This document shows, piece after piece, positions 7,345-10,940 of a DNA stretch of 10,940 nt; positions within the stretch are counted from its first letter, which is position 1; each line of letters begins with the position of its first letter. The stretch covers positions 1 through 10,940 of the forward strand of contig CAXGYF010000042.1 in the NCBI GenBank assembly GCA_964013895.1. Direction: 5' to 3'. The DNA comes from MedAcidi-G1 sp002713545. GTDB lineage: Bacteria; Actinomycetota; Acidimicrobiia; Acidimicrobiales; MedAcidi-G1. A program made the translations under genes and the position numbers. The notes below the pieces were generated by a model that worked only from the letters and a program-made list of their open reading frames with translations, made no database searches and was not told the origin of the DNA.

Positions 7345-7707
7345 TTAGATGGGAGGTTCATCGTCATCTGTTAGAGCGGAACTTGTTGACGGAGTGTAAT
7401 GCTTAAGTTGGGCGGTTCTTTTTTCAGATTGCTGACGAGCCATTCTCCTTGCGTGAGTCACCGCTTCTTTAAACGCAGCAGTCGGAGTTTTACCCTCGCC
7501 ATGTACATGAAGGTGATTCTTGCCGCCTTCTATAGTCAGTTTTACTTCCACAACATTGGGACGTGTTCTTAGTTTAAATACAAGTGAGGCTTGCTCAAGA
7601 TCTGGTAAACGTTTACCAACGGCATCAAGTTTTTGACTTATAAAAGCTTTAGTTCTCGGCGAAATGCTCACTCCCTTGGCAGCAATAGATTTAACCTCAA
7701 TTCCCAT
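7345..7707 (-). CDS. hpf: Short-form ribosome hibernation factor, HPF/RaiA (YfiA) family
   Basis: A 120-residue protein that should bind the 30S subunit in the mRNA/tRNA channel and silence ribosomes when growth stops. The N-terminal beta-alpha layout matches the S30AE domain: IEVKSIAAKGVSISPRTKAF, then QKLDAVGKRLPDLEQASLVF, and strands VVEVKLTIEGG and HLHVHGEGK. The basic second helix TAAFKEAVTHARRMARQQSEK corresponds to the family's DMYAAIDxAxxKLxRQLRKxK region. The tail is short and acidic, so the C-terminal dimerisation domain of long-form HPF is missing. The divergent helix means exact assignment to Hpf or RaiA is open. ATG at 7707 has AGGGGGAA four bases upstream. It converges with the kinase operon after a 19-base gap without a visible terminator. 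Confidence 0.8.
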   Translation of the reverse strand: MGIEVKSIAAKGVSISPRTKAFISQKLDAVGKRLPDLEQASLVFKLRTRPNVVEVKLTIEGGKNHLHVHGEGKTPTAAFKEAVTHARRMARQQSEKRTAQLKHYTPSTSSALTDDDEPPI

Positions 7708-7709
7708 CT

Positions 7710-7719
7710 TTCCCCCTAA
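7710..7719 (-). promoter_or_regulatory. Ribosome binding site, TTAGGGGGAA
   Basis: On the minus strand TTAGGGGGAA lies two bases before the ATG at 7707, with its G run four bases from the start codon. It is the same ten-mer as before the QueD-like gene. Confidence 0.55.
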
Positions 7720-7841
7720 GTTCGAGATTTAAAATAGTCAGTATTCATACATTAAGACTCAGGGGTTTTTAATGCAATACGTTATTTTTACTCAGGCGTG
7801 ATGTATGCCGCACTTCAGTTTTAGCGGATAGCGTTTCGAGT

Positions 7842-8108
7842 GTGAACCGTAAAAGCGATTTTAAAATCCTTGGATACACGGTTGGGCAAGTGCCGAATCT
7901 GCCTCTCATATTGGTTCTCGCTGCGGTCATAGTGGAGCGATCGACTGAGAGCGGGTCGCTCACTAACCGTGTTTCTGATTCGATTTTTCTTATGGCTCTC
8001 ACCATCTGGAGTTATCTGGAAACCTTTCAAGGTGTAAACCTTCTTCGAAGAGCTATGGGAGTGGCAGGCTTCTTTATAGTGGGAGCGCGTCTGATAGGAG
8101 AACTTTAG
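7842..8108 (+). CDS. Small membrane protein of unknown function
   Basis: An 88-residue protein I do not recognise. Three hydrophobic segments are visible: about 17-31 (VPNLPLILVLAAVIV), 46-60 (DSIFLMALTIWSYLE) and 69-86 (RRAMGVAGFFIVGARLIG). Positive residues lie at the N-terminus (RKSDFK), predicting it inside, and the RTES/GSLTNR stretch forms a polar loop. Translation begins at GTG 7842, the only start that includes the first segment; the ribosome site is weak. Antisense frames are also open here but encode polar, low-complexity sequence, so this strand is preferred. It stands alone between the hpf-like gene, which is transcribed away from it, and the lipoprotein gene 76 bases downstream, with which it might share a transcript. 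Confidence 0.6.
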   Translation: MNRKSDFKILGYTVGQVPNLPLILVLAAVIVERSTESGSLTNRVSDSIFLMALTIWSYLETFQGVNLLRRAMGVAGFFIVGARLIGEL

Positions 8109-8184
8109 GAAATAAGTTGAAATTCTCGTAGAAAGTATTCAAAACTCACAGCAAGTAAACACAGGATTATGGCAAACTCAGAGA

Positions 8185-8748
8185 GTGAAGAGATCAACAG
8201 CTCTGATTTTTATTAACTTGTTAATTCTTTCGAGTTGCGTAAATTCCGATCCGATTCAACAAAGATATGAAAGTGCTGCCAAAAGCTCATCAAATCTGAC
8301 CAAATCTATCACTGATTACATGATGTGGATGAACGATCTGAGTGAATCAGTCCAAAAAGAAACAAATTACGGAAGTGTAAACTCTCAAAGTGCTTCTAAT
8401 TCTGGCGACTTTAATGAAAAAGCTATAGGAGACGCAGATAAACGAATAAACAAAATGAAAGAGCTACAAGGTAAAGCATCGAGTTACATGGACATATATC
8501 GCAATGAAGATTCGGAGGCAGCTACCCTTGTTGCTAATTTTGTTGAAGCGATTGGCCCTTGGATAGTAGGTCAGGGAGAAAAATGGAACGCCATAAGAGC
8601 GTGTTACGAGAGATCTAGCAGTGAAACGAGAATGGTTCTTTTTTCATGTATAGGGGCCTCTGACTACACAGACTTTGAGAAATGGAAAGATCTAGATGAA
8701 CAGATCTTGCAGTTAGCAAATGAAGTCGAAGGAATTTCGAGCAGTTGA
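8185..8748 (+). CDS. Orphan lipoprotein, mostly helical
   Basis: A 187-residue protein of no family I recognise. It opens with MKRSTALIFINLLILSSC, a basic start, a hydrophobic core and the lipobox LSSC, so signal peptidase II should cleave before Cys18 and the mature protein be lipid-anchored outside the cytoplasmic membrane. The mature chain is hydrophilic, Ser/Asn/Glu-rich and apparently helical. Two further Cys, 140 and 155, flank a short helix and could form a disulphide. Translation starts at GTG 8185 after a weak purine run (AGAGA). The ATG at 8169 is in another frame and stops after 15 codons. It converges on a possible small gene three bases downstream. A binding or cell-envelope role is the most that can be said. 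Confidence 0.72.
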   Translation: MKRSTALIFINLLILSSCVNSDPIQQRYESAAKSSSNLTKSITDYMMWMNDLSESVQKETNYGSVNSQSASNSGDFNEKAIGDADKRINKMKELQGKASSYMDIYRNEDSEAATLVANFVEAIGPWIVGQGEKWNAIRACYERSSSETRMVLFSCIGASDYTDFEKWKDLDEQILQLANEVEGISSS

Positions 8749-8751
8749 CTT

Positions 8752-8925
8752 TTAATCAGATTCAGATTCTGATCTCTGCTCCATAAAGTCTGCTTCTGTT
8801 ACCTGAGAATCTTCCTGAGTAGGAATAACTGATTCAGGTGACCAGTTCAAATCATCTGAAGATGTAACAGAACTGTTGCTGCCAGTACCAATAGAAAATA
8901 ATTTTGATAACCACTTTTTAAACAT
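8752..8925 (-). CDS. Possible tiny protein: basic amphipathic start, acidic Ser/Glu tail
   Basis: A 57-residue frame from ATG 8925 (TTG at 8943 would add six residues). The first 13 residues (MFKKWLSKLFSIG) form a basic amphipathic helix suited to lying on a membrane. The remainder is polar and acidic, with many Ser, Asp and Glu, and ends QRSESESD, so it looks disordered. There is no clear ribosome site for ATG 8925. A perfect dyad (8946-8962) lies upstream. It converges with the lipoprotein gene with a three-base gap. Composition and packing make it plausible; without homologues it could be a chance frame. Confidence 0.35.
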   Translation of the reverse strand: MFKKWLSKLFSIGTGSNSSVTSSDDLNWSPESVIPTQEDSQVTEADFMEQRSESESD

Positions 8926-8945
8926 ATGTAAGATTAACCGCAAAT

Positions 8946-8962
8946 TTATGGACTATCCATAA
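8946..8962. promoter_or_regulatory. Perfect 7-bp dyad, TTATGGA-CTA-TCCATAA
   Basis: Seven-base arms around a three-base centre, just upstream of the small minus-strand frame. The spacing suits a dimeric DNA-binding protein better than an RNA hairpin, since a three-base loop on an AT-rich stem would be weak. Possible operator; no matching second copy was seen in the window. Confidence 0.35.
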
Positions 8963-9027
8963 GCAGGGAAAGCTTAAGTGTTGTTTGAAAAGACTCTTCT
9001 ATGTCAAAACTTTAACTCTTGAAAATA

Positions 9028-9063
9028 AAAACCCCCTTCTAAAATGAGATGGAAGGGGGTTTT
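9028..9063. terminator. Strong bidirectional Rho-independent terminator
   Basis: ACCCCCTTC (9031-9039) pairs perfectly with GAAGGGGGT (9052-9060), and AAA/TTT extend it to 12 pairs around a 12-base loop. T-rich sequence follows on the plus strand and A-rich sequence precedes it, so it should work in both directions. It isolates the VOC gene from transcription coming from the left. Confidence 0.88.
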
Positions 9064-9097
9064 ATATCCGATGTTTATAGAAGCAACACCGGATATA
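9063..9097. repeat. Second inverted repeat directly after the terminator
   Basis: TATATCCG (9063-9070) pairs with CGGATATA (9090-9097); after one A-C mismatch, TGTT (9072-9075) pairs with AACA (9085-9088), leaving a nine-base loop. Twelve pairs in all. It begins where the terminator stem ends and has no T run after it, so it is not a second terminator. It lies 48 bases before the VOC start. Confidence 0.6.
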
Positions 9098-9145
9098 CAA
9101 ACATATCAAGTAAAAAGGTAAAGGCTTTGATAACAATGATTAAAG

Positions 9146-9631
9146 ATGATCGATTTTAAAGAAATTTTTCATATCGGAATTCGAGTTCCGAATATCCAAT
9201 CAGCAATGGACGAAATGGGCGAGTCATTAAATTTGACATGGGCGGAGTTGGTCGAAAATCCTTCGCAGAGTCTTTGGACCCCAGAGGGTGGTCTGCAAAG
9301 CATCCCACTAAAGTTTGTTTATTCCTGTGAAGGGGATCAGCACCTTGAACTGCTAGAAGGTCACCCTGGATCTTTCTGGGATGGTAGCGAAAATTCTGGT
9401 GTGCATCATTTTGGTGTGTGGGTAGATGATGTAAAAGCAGAGACTGAAAGGCTTATTGGACTTAATTGGGAGCTACTGGGAGCAGCTAAATCCCCAGCTG
9501 ATGGTTTTGGAAGTATGACTTATATCGCACCCCCAAATGGAACAATGTTGGAACTTGTCGCTTCAGTTAATAAGCCGCGATTTGAGAGATGGTGGGACGG
9601 AGGTTCCTTTTACGACACCCCATCCAGTTAG
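9146..9631 (+). CDS. VOC family (glyoxalase/dioxygenase fold) protein
   Basis: A 161-residue protein with two beta-alpha-beta-beta-beta modules of the vicinal-oxygen-chelate fold. The four metal positions appear present: H9 in FHIGIRVPNI, a Glu in HLELLEG (E68 or E71), H87 or H88 in VHHFGVWVDDV, and E136 in GTMLELV. The LKFVYSCEGDQHLELLEG and SGVHHFGVWVDD blocks resemble the methylmalonyl-CoA epimerase/Glyoxalase_4 side of the superfamily. Members also include isomerases, lyases and ring-cleavage dioxygenases, so the reaction is not fixed. There is no methylmalonyl-CoA mutase nearby. ATG 9146 begins right at the first strand; the ribosome site is poor. It is a single gene, shielded by the terminator to its left. 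Confidence 0.82.
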   Translation: MIDFKEIFHIGIRVPNIQSAMDEMGESLNLTWAELVENPSQSLWTPEGGLQSIPLKFVYSCEGDQHLELLEGHPGSFWDGSENSGVHHFGVWVDDVKAETERLIGLNWELLGAAKSPADGFGSMTYIAPPNGTMLELVASVNKPRFERWWDGGSFYDTPSS

Positions 9632-9680
9632 CAATATGGTCTTTAATTATCTGCAGCAATTCCGATAAAAAATGTTTGGT

Positions 9681-10025
9681 TCATGTGTTGTTAAGAAGGT
9701 CTCTTTTTTTCTTAGGTAAGTTTTCGGTTACTTCGTGCCAACTTTCGGCAACCAGATCGTTAATTTCCCGCTTACTATTCACTAAGGTCAAGTCGACTGT
9801 GATCCAGTTTTTCCAAACCTTGAGTGGAGCAAATCCTTCTATAGTGTCACAAATTTCAAAAAAATCTCTTGGTACCCTCACGTTCAAAATGCCTTTTTCT
9901 TCAGAAAGGATTGTGAAAATGGGTCCCTTTCTGTCGAAAATCCTAAATACAGTAATACCTTCACCAAAGGGATAGTCTTCAAGCGCTTGGGGCATAGATA
10001 ATGCTGCTGTACGAACTTTTTCCAC
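9681..10025 (-). CDS. MmcQ/YjbR family protein
   Basis: A 114-residue protein of the MmcQ/YjbR (CyaY-like fold) family, near the usual length. Family marks are the N-terminal MPQALEDYPFGEGITVFRIF segment with the PFG motif (19-21), a GPIFTIL strand, and PLKVWKNWITVDL (about 67-79), which replaces the common HxNKxHWITV block. AESWHEVTENLPKKKR (93-108) matches the C-terminal helix xxSYxLVxxxLPKKxR. The family is often labelled DNA-binding from structure, but a cellular role is not established. The start is GTG at 10025 with no strong ribosome site. It lies downstream of the minus-strand gene at 10104-10418 after 78 bases and could share its transcript. Confidence 0.82.
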   Translation of the reverse strand: MEKVRTAALSMPQALEDYPFGEGITVFRIFDRKGPIFTILSEEKGILNVRVPRDFFEICDTIEGFAPLKVWKNWITVDLTLVNSKREINDLVAESWHEVTENLPKKKRDLLNNT

Positions 10026-10103
10026 TTAAGTACATTAGTATTTCTGCCGAGCTACTCAGCAAGGCGTAATTTCTATTGGCTGCTTTCGGTTTACTTTTTT
10101 AAA

Positions 10104-10418
10104 CTAGGAGTCGAGGGTGTTGTAATATACAACAGTTCCTTTCATCTCTAGATCAGGATGTGCATCTGCTATAGCTTGTTCAGTCTGTGCCCACCACTCA
10201 TGTTTACGGATTGCGTCCGTGAAAGCCCCATAAGACTCAACAGATTCAAAGTCAACAGAGTAAAAAGCTACACCTTGATCTCCACTGACTGGCCGCATGA
10301 ACCTTGCATTACTAGCTCCTAAAGATTCGTGTATTTCAACAGCGCTATGTGCAGCTTCAACAACAAATTTGATAGCTGCAGGGGTTCCTTGCCATGTTGT
10401 GACTGCAGTGATTTCCAT
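10104..10418 (-). CDS. Small protein, probable dimeric alpha-beta-barrel fold
   Basis: A 104-residue cytosolic protein. The pattern of strand (MEITAVTTWQGT), long helix (PAAIKFVVEAAHSAVEIHESL), strand (ARFMRPVSGDQGVAFYSVDF), helix (ESYGAFTDAIRKHEWWAQTEQAI) and last strand (GTVVYYN) is that of the ferredoxin-like dimeric alpha-beta-barrel superfamily (ABM, EthD, NIPSNAP). Similar short proteins in actinobacteria carry DUF names. No catalytic residue can be named. AAAGGAG lies five bases before ATG 10418, a strong ribosome site. It is divergent from the membrane protein gene at 10568 across 149 bases. Confidence 0.62.
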   Translation of the reverse strand: MEITAVTTWQGTPAAIKFVVEAAHSAVEIHESLGASNARFMRPVSGDQGVAFYSVDFESVESYGAFTDAIRKHEWWAQTEQAIADAHPDLEMKGTVVYYNTLDS

Positions 10419-10514
10419 TATTTCTCCTTTCGGTACTTGTTATTAACTACTAGCAGATGAGTTCGTAATAAAAAAATTCTAAAGCAGCTTATTTTTTACT
10501 TGCCTTTCGCCGGT

Positions 10515-10543
10515 TTGTATTAGCTTTAAGTTTTCTGTTTTAT
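10515..10543 (+). promoter_or_regulatory. Weak candidate promoter for the membrane protein gene
   Basis: TTGTAT (10515-10520) and TTTTAT (10538-10543) are 17 bases apart, matching three and four of six consensus bases. Transcription would start near 10550, inside the inverted repeat that follows. Matched by eye only. Confidence 0.25.
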
Positions 10544-10559
10544 TCGGTCTAAACAGAAA
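10532..10559. promoter_or_regulatory. Perfect 9-bp inverted repeat before the membrane protein gene
   Basis: TTTCTGTTT (10532-10540) and AAACAGAAA (10551-10559) are exact complements around a ten-base centre. The right arm runs into the ribosome site AGAAAGG (10555-10561). It could be an operator over the -10/start region, or, if the transcript begins upstream, an RNA stem covering the ribosome site. Confidence 0.5.
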
Positions 10560-10567
10560 GGAAATTT

Positions 10568-10933
10568 ATGCGTTCAGATTTACTTACGGCTGTTATGGGT
10601 AATAGAAGCAGGGATTGGCATGTAGTCATTCTTCCATTCACATTGGCTCATTCAGCTATTCTTATTATTCTCGGATTTGGTGGCGCGGGTCTAGCAGACT
10701 CGGGTGTGCAGTTAGCGCTTGCCGCAATGTCTGTTTTAGGTTCACTTTGGATAGTGATTGCATTTGACGGGGCTATAGCTGATCTAGCTGCCGGGATGAA
10801 AGACATGGATGAGGAAATGGCTTCAAGTCATATAGGGAGAAATTTTGCTAAAGCACCGTTTGCCGCATTCAGGATATTGAATGTTGCGATTGTGGCCCTG
10901 ATAGTTATAGCTGAGTTAATGGCGATTTACTAG
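10568..10933 (+). CDS. Three-helix membrane protein of unknown function
   Basis: A 121-residue protein I do not recognise. Membrane segments lie at about 19-42 (VVILPFTLAHSAILIILGFGG), 47-69 (VQLALAAMSVLGSLWIVIAF) and 98-119 (RILNVAIVALIVIAELMAI). A charged loop, AAGMKDMDEEMASSHIGRN (about 74-92), separates helices 2 and 3, and the N-terminus carries several Arg, suggesting it is cytoplasmic. There is no signal peptide cleavage site. ATG 10568 is preceded by AGAAAGGA, a good ribosome site at normal distance, and by the inverted repeat at 10532-10559, so its expression may be controlled. No partner gene is visible before the window ends. Confidence 0.75.
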   Translation: MRSDLLTAVMGNRSRDWHVVILPFTLAHSAILIILGFGGAGLADSGVQLALAAMSVLGSLWIVIAFDGAIADLAAGMKDMDEEMASSHIGRNFAKAPFAAFRILNVAIVALIVIAELMAIY

Positions 10934-10940
10934 AAAGAAA

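Noticed and set aside
7769..8030. Two overlapping minus-strand frames
   Set aside because: Both encode polar, Arg/Ser-rich sequence with no structure, opposite a plus-strand frame with three hydrophobic segments.
8169..8216. ATG at 8169 as a start for the lipoprotein gene
   Set aside because: It is in a different frame and stops after 15 codons; GTG 8185 gives the complete lipoprotein signal.
8755..8773. Inverted repeat ATCAGA-N7-TCTGAT after the lipoprotein gene as a terminator
   Set aside because: Only six AT-rich pairs and no T run follow it; it lies in the Ser/Glu repeat codons of the small minus-strand frame.
9589..9975. Plus-strand open frame of 128 codons overlapping the VOC gene end
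   Set aside because: It is antisense to the MmcQ/YjbR gene, whose family motifs are clear, and overlaps the VOC 3' end.
10046..10066. GCCGAGC-type short stem between the two minus-strand genes
   Set aside because: Pairing is broken by an internal mismatch pair, and no T run follows on the minus strand, so it is not convincing as a terminator.

Overview
The window is ordinary chromosomal DNA from an AT-leaning bacterium (about 40-45% G+C by eye). Genes are short, tightly packed and on both strands, with frequent GTG starts. Several families (stand-alone APH-type phosphotransferases, a small helical DUF6285-type protein, VOC, MmcQ/YjbR, small alpha-beta-barrel proteins) suggest a low-GC aquatic or marine actinobacterium, such as an Acidimicrobiia-like lineage. 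This is inference from gene content; no rRNA or marker gene is present. I see no tRNA, rRNA, CRISPR array, IS element or phage gene. No gene-free stretch exceeds 300 bases; the longest is about 200 (8944-9145).

Layout. 1-1377: 3' part of an ammonium transporter gene (amt) whose start lies upstream of the window, closed by a strong terminator (1393-1458). 1495-1872 (-): divergent QueD/PTPS-like protein. 2025-2795 (+): SDR oxidoreductase, divergent from it. 2806-3381 (-): membrane protein with two DUF2061 copies. 3544-7325 (+): a four-gene operon of APH-fold kinase, small helical protein, DAO-family FAD oxidoreductase and second kinase of the EcKL/CHK type. 7345-7707 (-): short HPF/RaiA ribosome hibernation factor. 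7842-8108 (+): small membrane protein. 8185-8748 (+): orphan lipoprotein. 8752-8925 (-): possible tiny protein with an acidic tail. 9028-9097: terminator hairpin followed at once by a second hairpin. 9146-9631 (+): VOC/glyoxalase-fold protein. 9681-10025 (-): MmcQ/YjbR protein. 10104-10418 (-): small dimeric alpha-beta-barrel-like protein. 10568-10933 (+): three-helix membrane protein behind a perfect inverted repeat.

How the genes may work together. The most coherent unit is 3544-7325. Its first two genes abut with no spacer (TAA then GTG) and have the architecture of the LvaA-LvaB pair of the Pseudomonas levulinate pathway: an APH-fold kinase related to the kinase domain of ACAD10/ACAD11, plus a small helical partner. 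Here the pair is followed by an FAD-dependent amine/hydroxy-acid oxidase-like enzyme and a second kinase, not by the acyl-CoA dehydrogenase expected in lva-like systems. It looks like an uncharacterised catabolic pathway that phosphorylates and oxidises a small organic substrate. Most other genes are single transcription units with housekeeping or unknown roles.
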